Below are positions 45,971 to 54,526 of a stretch of 64,000 bases of DNA, piece after piece. The DNA comes from CAVONV01 sp963697355 (GTDB lineage: Bacteria; Acidobacteriota; Vicinamibacteria; Marinacidobacterales; DATDRI01). The translations under genes were made by a program, and so were the position numbers. Where the stretch lies: assembly GCA_963697355.1 (NCBI GenBank), contig CAVONV010000008.1, positions 124,001-188,000 on the forward strand, in the 5' to 3' direction. The first letter of the stretch is position 1, and every line of letters begins with the position of its first letter. The notes beneath the pieces are model-generated. The model had not been told where the DNA came from, did not search any database, and saw only the letters and a list, made by a program, of their open reading frames with translations.

Positions 45971-46383
45971 GACGTCACCACTCCAAATAGATCCCGTTCG
46001 AGACGCCGCTGGATCGGAAGCAGCTCAGCTGCTCGACGCATCACGCCAAGCTCGAAGATATCAGCTCGGTGCGTATCTGCTACGTCAATCCGGTGGCCAT
46101 CTATGGCCCGGAATTGGAAGAGCGGGTCGACCTTGTTTAGTGGAACCACATCAATTGTCAGTGGGCTGAATGCATCGGAAAGCTCGACATGGATACTTCC
46201 AAGTTGGAGAAGGTCGGGCTCTTCCTGCAAGAAGACGATTCCAATATCGAGATCCGAGCCCTCGGGCTCGACCGGTTCACCTCGCAGAAGACACAAGCCG
46301 TCATTGGCGCGAGAGCCGAACAGATAGACGGCAAGTAGTCCATACTTGTCTCTAATAAGTTCGAGGGCTTTATCGCGCACCAT
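45967..46383 (-). CDS. MNT-type nucleotidyltransferase antitoxin
   Basis: 138 residues. The nucleotidyltransferase motif is G23-S24-R and later D44-L-D46 with the third acidic residue in TIDVVPL. The gap between GS and DxD is about 20 residues, near twice the usual ten to twelve, because of an insert containing LRGEPVEPEG. The gene overlaps the HEPN toxin by 4 bases. The pair is a type VII toxin-antitoxin system, in which the MNT protein adds AMP to the toxin. Confidence 0.82.
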   Translation of the reverse strand: MVRDKALELIRDKYGLLAVYLFGSRANDGLCLLRGEPVEPEGSDLDIGIVFLQEEPDLLQLGSIHVELSDAFSPLTIDVVPLNKVDPLFQFRAIDGHRIDVADTHRADIFELGVMRRAAELLPIQRRLERDLFGVVTS

Positions 46384-46829
46384 AGGTCAAGTATACAACG
46401 ACTATTGACCAGGAGTGGCAATGCGCGTGGCAATCGATTCCTTTTCACCGTTTTGCTTGCCTGAAAGAGGTTCAAGACGTTGCCTCGCGCGAGTCGTCCC
46501 CAGGGTCCATGGGCTCAGTCAACAGGCGAACACCTGCGAGTACCTCCATCTCACGCTCCAAGTTGACTGGGGTCGATCGTGCGTCTCCCTCTCGACTCGA
46601 CACGTAAAGATCGTCGCCTCCAAACCCGTCCTGATGCTTAAGATCGACATCCGGCCTTGGTGACCCATCTACACCGGTGGGATCATGAGCAGGCGCTTGC
46701 CATCGAAGGCGGAGTCGAGTATTGATCTCCATCGCAAGAGGAGCTGTATCTCATTGATTGAGATTAGCATGCTGGAACTTGAATGTGTGTCCACATCGAA
46801 CAAGCAGATCGTTCGTTAATGAGGTTCCG
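46384..46829. other. Intergenic stretch, nothing convincing
   Basis: About 445 bases between the divergent toxin-antitoxin and lipoprotein genes. A minus-strand frame is open over 86 codons but is not like a known family and has no ribosome site; it is left uncalled. Confidence 0.35.
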
Positions 46830-47777
46830 ATGAGTTGGAAACGACCATCCATAACCCTGATACCCATTGTTCTTGCTGTCGGTTTGGTAGGTTGCACCTC
46901 TGCCCAAATGGCCCCGGAGCCCGAGGGAGTCGAAGTTGTTGGAGAATACGATATTTCCGGCCTTAATGGACCTTTGAACGAAAACATGCACACCGTGGAC
47001 ATTGTCATTTTCCACTCCGACAACACGGAGGTGACTTGGAATCAACTGCAAGAAGAATTCCAGACGGCGGATCGTGTTTTTCGTTCTTACGGAGTCCAGC
47101 TCCATCTCAAAAAGGCGCTCGATGTCACCCATCCATCGAGTTGGAAGGGTATGGCTGCCGGCAAGGCCACCAACAAGCCACAAGACGACATGGATTTGGA
47201 CTTTTACGATCTGATCGATTACGGCAAAGATGTCTTGCCGGAGAAACTAGAATCCATTTTTGACGCTTTTCTCGCCAATGAAGACAGTCCCGAGCGAACG
47301 GTTTACATCATTCCGCTTTCAGACTTGACCATTTCATGGTTCGAGAAGGACGAGAACGACAGCTGGAGCGAGGTTGACGCGACAACGTCAGCGATATCGT
47401 TTCCCCCCTACATGTTGGCGGATCGCATACCCAAACACCTGAGGGGAGTCATTTCTTTTCAAAGGTCTAGGGAGAGTCGACGAACCATGGCTCATGAGCT
47501 AGGGCACAAACTGATTAATGTCTCCCACGAGGGCCTTGATGTGTGCCCCAAAGGTGATGGCACCAACATCCCGGGTCTTATGGGATACGGCGATTCCATG
47601 GAGATCTTCGGTGGGGAAGAGGGCCGCTGGCATCAGGAACGACTTTTGAGAAGCCCTTTCCTCTACAAGGTGGTGGATGGTCAAAAAGTATGGAATGAAG
47701 AGTATAAGAACGGCGGCACCTATGATGATCCCATCTACGAGGGCCTCATTGTAAAACCCGCCTGTCCGCCAAGCTAG
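46830..47777 (+). CDS. Zincin-like (HExxH) lipoprotein, putative metalloprotease
   Basis: 315 residues. The lipobox is LVGC (Cys22). H222-E-L-G-H226 is a zinc-binding HExxH helix in MAHELGHKLINVSH; the next His233 is seven residues on, one more than in metzincins. LMGYGDS about 25 residues later could serve as a Met-turn-like segment. The N-terminal 150 residues look like a propeptide-type fold with VDIVIFHSDN. No closer family is recognised. The GAGG box lies five bases before the ATG. A cupin lipoprotein follows after 41 bases, likely co-transcribed. Confidence 0.65.
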   Translation: MSWKRPSITLIPIVLAVGLVGCTSAQMAPEPEGVEVVGEYDISGLNGPLNENMHTVDIVIFHSDNTEVTWNQLQEEFQTADRVFRSYGVQLHLKKALDVTHPSSWKGMAAGKATNKPQDDMDLDFYDLIDYGKDVLPEKLESIFDAFLANEDSPERTVYIIPLSDLTISWFEKDENDSWSEVDATTSAISFPPYMLADRIPKHLRGVISFQRSRESRRTMAHELGHKLINVSHEGLDVCPKGDGTNIPGLMGYGDSMEIFGGEEGRWHQERLLRSPFLYKVVDGQKVWNEEYKNGGTYDDPIYEGLIVKPACPPS

Positions 47778-47818
47778 ATACGGAGCGGGTTCCAAACCCA
47801 AGCGGGAGGGGAGAAATC

Positions 47819-48517
47819 ATGAAAAGACATATCGTGTTGTTGTTTGCAGTTAGCCTCTTCTTGGCATGCCATCAAGAAGCAAGCAATCATGAGACACAAG
47901 GGCACACCCACGGTCCGGGGGAAGATCAGCAACACGAAGCAGAGATACTCGAAGCCAAGGTCATCGAGGCCACGGATTTTGCTCCTGAGTACATTCAACA
48001 TGCGGCCAAGGTCGAGATCATCGAGGACGTCCGGGCTGCATTACAATCACCAAGTGTGACCTTTACCCACGAAGGGTATTTTGGCCCGTTGCTGTTTGGC
48101 GAAGAAATAAGAGCGTTTTACATCAGGCTAGAGCCGGGAATGTTTCTGGCCGAACACCCCCATCCAACCGAGAGCCTTGTTTATACGATGAGTGGCAGAT
48201 GGGTATTGTGCAGTGAAGGGAAAAGACAGGTGATGGAAGCAGGTTCGCTCTTCCATTTTGGCTCAAATGCTCCGACAGGTTGGGAGGCTCCCTTTCCGGA
48301 AGGCGCTTTTCTGTTTATCGTCAAGAAAATGGAAGAGGGGGAAAACTACGAAGCCTATACCCGAGACATCAGAAACCTGGCGCAACAGCTGGATGACGAA
48401 AAAAGGAGTGGAGGCGTCTTTTACTATAATGGGCTCGAGCCTGATGACCCCGCCCTAATGTTTGCCCGAGAACACAATCCGAATTTTGATGAGATTTTGG
48501 CGGGTCTGAAAAACTGA
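47819..48517 (+). CDS. Cupin-fold lipoprotein
   Basis: 232 residues with lipobox LFLAC (Cys17) and a His-rich N-terminal stretch (NHETQGHTHGPGEDQQH). The cupin motif appears as RLEPGMFLAEHPHPTESLVY then a second part AGSLFHFGSNAPTGWE, with His residues suited to bind a metal. The C-terminal 60 residues are helical and charged. Function is unknown; the pairing with a HExxH lipoprotein hints at a shared extracytoplasmic role. Confidence 0.7.
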   Translation: MKRHIVLLFAVSLFLACHQEASNHETQGHTHGPGEDQQHEAEILEAKVIEATDFAPEYIQHAAKVEIIEDVRAALQSPSVTFTHEGYFGPLLFGEEIRAFYIRLEPGMFLAEHPHPTESLVYTMSGRWVLCSEGKRQVMEAGSLFHFGSNAPTGWEAPFPEGAFLFIVKKMEEGENYEAYTRDIRNLAQQLDDEKRSGGVFYYNGLEPDDPALMFAREHNPNFDEILAGLKN

Positions 48518-48631
48518 AAACTAACACAAACAACTCCGTGCGTCGGTCCCCAAGACCGTGAAGGTAGGTTAAGGACGCGGTTTCATCACGTTGTGCGACT
48601 TTGTGGGCGGGTGACGCAAAGAGGACAAACG

Positions 48632-49993
48632 ATGCCAAAGATCAGTCGAAACGCCCCTTGTCCGTGCGGTAGCGGCAAAAAGTACAAGAAGTGCTGCTTG
48701 AGCAAGATCGAGCTAGAAGAGGCGAAATGGGCCCTCCGAGACAAAGCGGCTTCAGTGGCCATGGAATGGCTGGAGGAACACTACGGCGAGGAGCTGAGCC
48801 GGGCAATCGAAGAAGACTATTGCGAAGGACTTTCGGCCGAACAGCTTGCCCAGATCGGAGATCTTTCCCACGGTCTGATGGGCATGTTCCAAGTCAACAT
48901 GGGTGAGTGGCTTCTTACGGAGGGCCAGGTGCTCACCGATGAAGAGCCCGTCCCGTTCATGGATTTGGTTCTGGGCGAGGGAGGCCCCCTTCTCGAGGTC
49001 ACGCAGCGCGAGTATCTCCGGATGCTTGCCGATCAGCAATTGAGCCTCTACGAGGTCGTCGAGGCCAAACCGAATGAGGGGATGTGGTTGGCCGACAAGC
49101 TGGAACCCGAGACAGAAAAAATCTGGGTACGGGAACGCTCCGCTTCTCAGACCCTTCAGCGAGGTGACGTATTTGCCGCTCGTGTTCTTCCTACAGATCC
49201 AAAGATCTTGAGCGGCGCGATCTATCCGCTGAAACCTCACGAATATATTCGGGTCCGACGCCAAATACTCGATGGACCCAAGGACGCGAAAGGGCACGTC
49301 GAACGGGACTGGGTAACCGACACCATCAAAAGATCATGGCTTATGATGCTCGTGGGGCCCCCGCCGAATCTGGTGGATTCTTCCGGCCAGCCGATCACGC
49401 TGACGACGGTTCATTATCGTGTGAAAGACTGGAATCGACTCGAAGATGTCTTGTCTGGACAGCCCGATGTCGTCGGTGACGGCGAAGAAGGTTGGAGCCG
49501 ACTCGAGCCTCCGGCAACGGAAGGAAGCCGCTGCCTATTCAGTATCCAGCGCAGGTCGAACGAGCGCGCGGAGCTTTTCGCTATGACGCAGGAACGTGCC
49601 CGGGCCGGCGAAGAGTGGATAGAGGCGCTCGCCGGCGACGTGCTCGAAAAGACCGTAGCCGAGGTGAGCGACCCGTCCTTCATGTGGAAGGACCGGCACA
49701 AACCCAAGCCGGGGAAACGAGGCGGTGACTTCTTGGATGGTCTTTCCGCCGAGGACAAAGACGCCTTCTTCCTGCAAATGCACCACAGAATGTACGCGAA
49801 CTGGGCAGACGAGCCGATTCCCGCCCTTCATGACAAAACGCCTCGAGAAGCGATCCGCACGAAAGAAGGCAAACGGGACGTCATCGAGCTCATCAAGAGC
49901 TATGAAATGGGCGAGGCAAAGCGGGCGAAGCTGCAGCAATGCTCACCCGTGAGCTTCGACTTTCTCTGGCAAAGATTGGGGCTCAAGCCCTAA
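48632..49993 (+). CDS. SEC-C zinc-motif protein with antitoxin-like C-terminal domain
   Basis: 453 residues from MPKISRNAP. The SEC-C motif CPCGSGKKYKKCC occupies 10-22 and binds zinc. The middle is a mixed alpha/beta region of unknown fold. The C-terminal 60 residues include EPIPALHDKTPREAIRTKEG and DVIELIKSYE, which match the toxin-binding (DUF2384/MbcA-ParS-Xre type) domain seen behind many SEC-C proteins. Role unknown; SEC-C proteins often act as adaptors to translocase or chaperones. It has an AGAGGA box. Confidence 0.75.
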   Translation: MPKISRNAPCPCGSGKKYKKCCLSKIELEEAKWALRDKAASVAMEWLEEHYGEELSRAIEEDYCEGLSAEQLAQIGDLSHGLMGMFQVNMGEWLLTEGQVLTDEEPVPFMDLVLGEGGPLLEVTQREYLRMLADQQLSLYEVVEAKPNEGMWLADKLEPETEKIWVRERSASQTLQRGDVFAARVLPTDPKILSGAIYPLKPHEYIRVRRQILDGPKDAKGHVERDWVTDTIKRSWLMMLVGPPPNLVDSSGQPITLTTVHYRVKDWNRLEDVLSGQPDVVGDGEEGWSRLEPPATEGSRCLFSIQRRSNERAELFAMTQERARAGEEWIEALAGDVLEKTVAEVSDPSFMWKDRHKPKPGKRGGDFLDGLSAEDKDAFFLQMHHRMYANWADEPIPALHDKTPREAIRTKEGKRDVIELIKSYEMGEAKRAKLQQCSPVSFDFLWQRLGLKP

Positions 49994-50048
49994 GTGATGG
50001 TGTCACTTGGCTGGCATCGCTTGCTATGTCTCGACAAGGAGCGGAATC

Positions 50049-50240
50049 GTGGCCAGCTCGAGTGCTCGTAAAATCGAAAATGACGTTTACGAACGCCTGA
50101 GGCTCCGTGCTGCCAAGCATGGGGTATCGATGGCGGAAGAGGTGCACTAGATATCCTAAGGCTCGCCGTCGCGGCTCCCGAACGTCTTGGAGATCTGGAG
50201 CTCCAATGCTTCGGGACCAACGGTGTCGAGTTGGAGCTTC
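50049..50240 (+). pseudogene. FitA-like ribbon-helix-helix antitoxin, frameshifted
   Basis: From GTG the frame reads to RKIENDVYERLRLRAAKHG and MAEEV, matching the RHH N-terminus of FitA/VapB-type antitoxins, then hits TAG at 50148. In the next frame the natural continuation appears (ILRLAVAAPERLGDL, then QCFG and VELEL). One frame change thus breaks the gene. No PIN-domain toxin follows. Confidence 0.6.
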
Positions 50241-50323
50241 AAGGCCGTACTTGGCGACGAATGACTACCTACGGCTGTGAGGTAACGGGCGCAAGGAATG
50301 GAGTTATTTTTGAACTCGTTCCA

Positions 50324-51934
50324 TTACCCCGTGGTGATTTTTCGAGCCACGAGGTCCATATCCGCCATCACGCCCGCTGACATTTTGGCTGCCCCTTCGA
50401 GATTGGCCTTTTCCAGCAAGTCGTCTTGCTGAGCCTGATCCAGCACCCCGGTACTCAAGAACAGGCTCGACAACCGTTGTGACACCGCCATCGCAACATT
50501 GGCCGCATAGATGCGCGACTGAGCACGCAGCAGCTCATCGTCTTCTTTTGCAGCCGCTTTGCACAGGGCGACGGCGGTTTCCACGTCCGTCATGGCCAAC
50601 GCCATCTCGAACACCGCATGTTGTTGTTTGGTCAGTTTCGCCCGGAACAACAGAATGGAGCATTCCGACAAAAAGCGCGCCGCGCTCGCCACGGCCACCC
50701 CGCCTACGTGCTCCAGCCCGGCGACTTCGTCAGCCATATCATTATAGAACTTGCCCTTACTCTTGACATTCTGCCGCATCCGAAAAACGCCGATAATGTT
50801 CTGCTGGATCTCCGATGTCCCTTCATAGATCATCAAAATCCGAGTGTCGCGCTTGATTTTTTCCACTTCATACTCCGCGCAATACCCGTATCCTCCGAGC
50901 GCTTGAATCGCATCCTCCGCCGCAGTGTTTCCAGATTCCGTAGCAAACAACTTGGCGATGGACCCCTCTACCTGCAGTTCGGACTCCGTGGTGTCCAACA
51001 GATAGGCGACGTGCTCGATATAAGCTCGGGCAGCAGCTAGACGGACACTATTGGGAACGAGGAGTTTGTGGGTATACCCCTGTTTCTCGCACAGCAATGT
51101 GCCGAACTGCTTGCGTTCTTTGGAGTATGCAATGGCCTTTTCGAGAGCCGACAGTCCACCACCCAATCCAAAGGCTGCTACCATCAAGCGGGTGAAACCG
51201 AAGACGGCGTTGGCTTGTTTCAGGCCTTGACCTTCCGAGGGGCCGATCAGGTTTTCGGCCGGTATCACTACGTCGTCGAATACGACCTGTGCCGTATTGG
51301 AGAGCCTGATCCCATGTTTGACTTCCTGTTGGCCGGCCCTGATGCCCTCCGTTTTGCGCTCCACCGCGAAAAACGTTGCACCGTCCGGTGCCTTGGCCAG
51401 GACCGTGTACAAGTCCGCGATCGACCCGTTCGAAATGAATTGTTTTACGCCGTTTATCTTGTAATGGGTGACGTTCCCGGCATCGTCCGTCATCCGTTCA
51501 GCCGTGGTCTTCAGATTCTCCAAGTTGGAACCGGCCTCAGGCTCCGTCACCGCGTAAGCAACGACCAGGCCTTCGTTGGCAATTCTGGGCATCCACTTTT
51601 GCTTTTGTTCATGCGTCGCACCGACCCTTATCGGATCGATGCCCAGGGCCACCGCAAGCATCGACGTGGCTAGACCCAAGTCTATTTTGGCGAACTCCAT
51701 TGACAAGCGATATACATCGTAGGCGCCTCCGCCCATGCCGTCGTATTCTTCTGGTATGAAGACCAAGTGCAGGCCGACGTCGGGTCCCATCATCGCGCGG
51801 ATGACTTCTTCCGGGCAGACGTCTTCGTGATCCCATTGAATCCGTTTTTCCAATGGCATCTCCTGCACGGCGAAGCCTTGGAGCGTGTCGAGAATCATTT
51901 CCAGATCTTCTGTATCCAGTCTTTTTAGTTCCAT
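50324..51934 (-). CDS. Acyl-CoA dehydrogenase family protein, long form
   Basis: 536 residues from MELKRLDTED. FAD and substrate motifs are AYAVTEPEAGSN and FTRLMVAAFGLG with KQFGTLLCEKQ, and the catalytic base Glu is in IYEGTSEIQQ, after ALGGYGYCAEYEVEK. A helical C-terminal extension of about 150 residues continues beyond the ordinary domain, as in very-long-chain or phenylalkanoyl-type members. The family oxidises acyl-CoA to enoyl-CoA with electron transfer flavoprotein. It stands alone, with no beta-oxidation genes nearby. Confidence 0.9.
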   Translation of the reverse strand: MELKRLDTEDLEMILDTLQGFAVQEMPLEKRIQWDHEDVCPEEVIRAMMGPDVGLHLVFIPEEYDGMGGGAYDVYRLSMEFAKIDLGLATSMLAVALGIDPIRVGATHEQKQKWMPRIANEGLVVAYAVTEPEAGSNLENLKTTAERMTDDAGNVTHYKINGVKQFISNGSIADLYTVLAKAPDGATFFAVERKTEGIRAGQQEVKHGIRLSNTAQVVFDDVVIPAENLIGPSEGQGLKQANAVFGFTRLMVAAFGLGGGLSALEKAIAYSKERKQFGTLLCEKQGYTHKLLVPNSVRLAAARAYIEHVAYLLDTTESELQVEGSIAKLFATESGNTAAEDAIQALGGYGYCAEYEVEKIKRDTRILMIYEGTSEIQQNIIGVFRMRQNVKSKGKFYNDMADEVAGLEHVGGVAVASAARFLSECSILLFRAKLTKQQHAVFEMALAMTDVETAVALCKAAAKEDDELLRAQSRIYAANVAMAVSQRLSSLFLSTGVLDQAQQDDLLEKANLEGAAKMSAGVMADMDLVARKITTG

Positions 51935-52318
51935 CTCAAAATCCTTGTTTCGGGACCACGGCCCGATGTTGTCCAGCCAGATGACAAACGGTTTCGTTGC
52001 CGGCCGCACCGTCGCCTTGTTCGGCCAATCTAGTTGAATCTTGTGTTGACGAGCTCACCGTCATAGCCAAAGGGAGACTCCCTTTGGCTCCTGGACCGCG
52101 GTCGGCCCAAATCTGGTCATTGTCTCACCCAATCCGGATTATAGGCGTAGAAACGTGGAAATTCGGTAGGGGAGGGGAAGCACTCTTCTAGTTTCATGAC
52201 GGGGAATTATGCATTGGGGGACGTGTTGGTGTCCATTACCGGTAGCGATTCGGCCGGGATGACAGCAACGGTACACACTTCTAGTGTAACTGTGTTCATC
52301 TGATCATATATTTGGTTT
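51935..52318. other. Intergenic region with one strong hairpin
   Basis: Between the divergent dehydrogenase and metallophosphoesterase remnant. At 52065-52089 AGCCAAAGGGA pairs perfectly with TCCCTTTGGCT around a three-base loop; no T-run follows. The remainder shows nothing recognisable. Confidence 0.45.
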
Positions 52319-52855
52319 AATACACACAACACCGTATGGCCCATTCTCGCTCAACTCGAGGCGCCCTTGGGGGTTTTCTCCATACTCGGCAATCACGATC
52401 ACTGGGCGGACACGGAGCGGTCGCAATACTGGCTGAACCACACGGGACAGGACTTGCGGCACAAGGTGTTTTCCATCGAGAAAGGAGGGGAGAGAATATG
52501 GTTGGCGGGGGCCGGCGACATCTGGGAGGACCACAAGGATTTGGATGAGCTCCTACACACGGTTCCTGATTCCGAGTGCCGTATCGTCCTGGCTCACAAT
52601 CCAGATTCGGCCGACACAGAGTTCTCGTCGCGTATTGACCTAATGATATCCGGTCATACACACGGCGGGCAGGTGGACATTCCCTTTGTTGGGACTCCTA
52701 TACTTCCGGTTCGTAACAAAACCTACTCCAGTGGGCTCAAGAAGTCTCGACGCGGCACCACCCTGTTCATCTCTCGCGGTATCGGATGGGCGATTCTCCC
52801 CATCCGGTTCAATTGCTACCCGGAGATTGCGGTTCTCGAGTTGTATCCTGTTTGA
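52319..52855 (+). pseudogene. Metallophosphoesterase, N-terminal part missing
   Basis: The open frame enters with NTHNTVWPILAQLEAP and continues with ILGNHDHW, LAHNPD and ISGHTHGGQVDIP, ending FNCYPEIAVLELYPV. These are the GNHD, H and GHxH metal-binding motifs of YkuE-like calcineurin phosphoesterases. The first motifs DxH and GDxxD, and any signal helix, are absent and no start codon with ribosome site is present, so it is a 3' remnant. Confidence 0.75.
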
Positions 52856-52899
52856 TGATGGCGGTGATATCCCAAGGGGGCCCTGTCAAAGTTGCAGGT

Positions 52900-53474
52900 C
52901 GTCCGCTTCAGGAATCCGTGGTGGCCCCAGGTACCTCATCTGCGCTCGGGCCATAGATCGACGGTACCGCAACGTTCAACAGGCGAAGATACACAGACAG
53001 CTGACCGCGATGATGGTAGTTGTGATTGAGCGCTACTGTGCGGATGAGCTTACCTTTTGGCAGCGCCATCACTGTCTCGCCGTCCTTCTTCAAATGCCAT
53101 GTGCGCCCCAGCCCCGCGTCACCAATCGTTGCGAGGGCGGCCTGGACTTTCTTCGTGCTCTCCTCGTGCGTGGCGAGAATTTCCCCGCGCGAGGCCGGTT
53201 GGGGAAATGCTACGATGCCAGGGCTTTCGATCGAGTCTTGCAGGACCCACTCACAGATCAACCCGGGCCCCATCGCCACGTGCAGGGCGAGCTGTCCAAG
53301 CGTCATGGACTTTGTGTGAGGCTTCCAGGTCAGTTGATCGTCCGGAACTCGCTCGAGCACGCGACCCGTGGTGGCCCACTCTTGATCGAACTCTTCCAGA
53401 ATTTCGGCGACCGTTGTAGGCATCGTCTTCCTCCATCGTTCTCATCGATGACATTTTCGTACTAACAATCTATT
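52900..53474. repeat. 575-bp direct repeat, copy 1 (DinB unit)
   Basis: This stretch recurs at 57018-57592 in the same orientation at an offset of exactly 4118 bases. Only about five mismatches are visible, all in the last 50 bases; the rest is identical. It includes the whole DinB gene plus its upstream region. Flanking sequences differ at once on both sides. Confidence 0.9.
52908..53423 (-). CDS. DinB-family protein, copy 1
   Basis: 171 residues. Four-helix DinB fold: GRVLERVPDDQLTWKPHTKS, GQLALHVA with the first metal His, and ALNHNYHHRGQLSVYLR with the later His residues. Family members bind a divalent metal and many act as thiol-dependent transferases, such as bacillithiol or mycothiol S-transferases. 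It differs from copy 2 in one residue only (Thr3 against Arg3). It is followed by the end of the phosphoesterase remnant on the other strand. Confidence 0.88.
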   Translation of the reverse strand: MPTTVAEILEEFDQEWATTGRVLERVPDDQLTWKPHTKSMTLGQLALHVAMGPGLICEWVLQDSIESPGIVAFPQPASRGEILATHEESTKKVQAALATIGDAGLGRTWHLKKDGETVMALPKGKLIRTVALNHNYHHRGQLSVYLRLLNVAVPSIYGPSADEVPGATTDS

Positions 53475-53560
53475 CCCTTAAGGAGAAGTGTAAGAAACTC
53501 TTCAGCACACCAGTCTCCACAAGCGGATCCCTTCGCGGCGCAAACATTCTCGGTAAGGTC

Positions 53561-54130
53561 TCAACCGTCAACTCGGCAATACCCCAATCCTCCCTCTTGA
53601 ACGGTCAGGACCCAGCGCATTCGCGTCAAACGATCCAGTAGACGCCTATCGTGACTCACCAGCAGGAGCGCAGCCGGACAATCGTCCAGCGCCGTCTCTA
53701 GACACTGGATAGAAACCAGGTCCAGGTGGTTGGTGGGTTCGTCCATGATAATGAGCCACGGTTCCCGCGCGACCCCAAGGGCGATCAAGAGTTTGCGCAC
53801 TTCACCCGGGCTCGGTAAGTCGGTCTCGAGCAGTCGTTCGGGCCGCGAGCCCAACCGGCTGATGACTGTCATGGCTGTGCCAAGCTGCCGGCGGGGCAAG
53901 GCACGCACCTCTTCTAAGACCCGCCGGGACTCTGATGCACTCACTTCCTGGGGAAGAAAAGTCACACGCAAGGGGAAAGCGCTCCAGGACACGTCCTCGC
54001 GATGCAGATGGCAAGTGACGCGCTGCCAGGAGTGATCCGGATACTCCTCGCCCTCGATATGGCAAATCCGGAAGCCGGCGACAGCGGCCGACTTCATGAG
54101 CTCATACACGGCTTCCATATCGTCCTTCAT
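53561..54130 (-). pseudogene. ABC-F-type ATPase C-terminal fragment fused to unrelated N-terminus
   Basis: Residues about 95-180 hold the signature loop region LPSPGEVRKLLIALGVA, Walker B LIIMDEPTNHLD and the H-loop LLVSHDRRLL, as in the second ATPase domain of ABC-F proteins. Walker A (GxxGxGKST) and the whole first domain are missing. The first 55 residues (MKDDMEAVYELMKSAAVAG and on) are not ABC-like and must come from another gene. It cannot hydrolyse ATP. Located inside the segment bounded by the DinB repeats. Confidence 0.75.
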
Positions 54131-54224
54131 GGGCGTCAGTCAGTTTACGTCAGGAGCAGATTCTTTAGACAACGGAAGCAGGAGAATGAATGCCAGGAGT
54201 ATTCGCAGCATCTGAGGAGTGAGC

Positions 54225-54365
54225 ATGACGCTGCCACGACTCGCAATAGTTCTGCTCCTTTCGGCCATCCCGCTCGGGCTCGAAGCACGAACAGTCTCGG
54301 AGTTGCTTCAAGGGCTCGTTGCGTTCCTTGTGCATGCCTGCGGCAAAGGCGCCGGATGTAGGTAA
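54225..54365 (+). CDS. Small exported peptide candidate
   Basis: 46 residues starting MTLPRLAIVLLLSAIPLGLE, a signal-like segment with cleavage possible after EA, then about 24 residues ending HACGKGAGCR with two Cys. A GAGGAG box is in good position before the ATG. It is transcribed toward the permease gene. No homologue is known to me, so it may be a remnant. Confidence 0.35.
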   Translation: MTLPRLAIVLLLSAIPLGLEARTVSELLQGLVAFLVHACGKGAGCR

Positions 54366-54526
54366 TCTGCACGTCCGGTGTGACGAGGGGTTGGGGGAGT
54401 TCTACTCCTCCCGTCTTGTCTAACCGTTCGTTTCTATACAAACTTTTCCGTCAATTCCACGTCAAAACGAATAGGGGGAGTGATTCTGTGTCCCGCCGGG
54501 GCCTGGATCTGAAGGAGGGCCGCGAC

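Noticed and set aside
46472..46732. 86-codon minus frame in the gap before the HExxH lipoprotein
   Set aside because: No ribosome site, no known family, and no codon pattern that stands out from the opposite strand.
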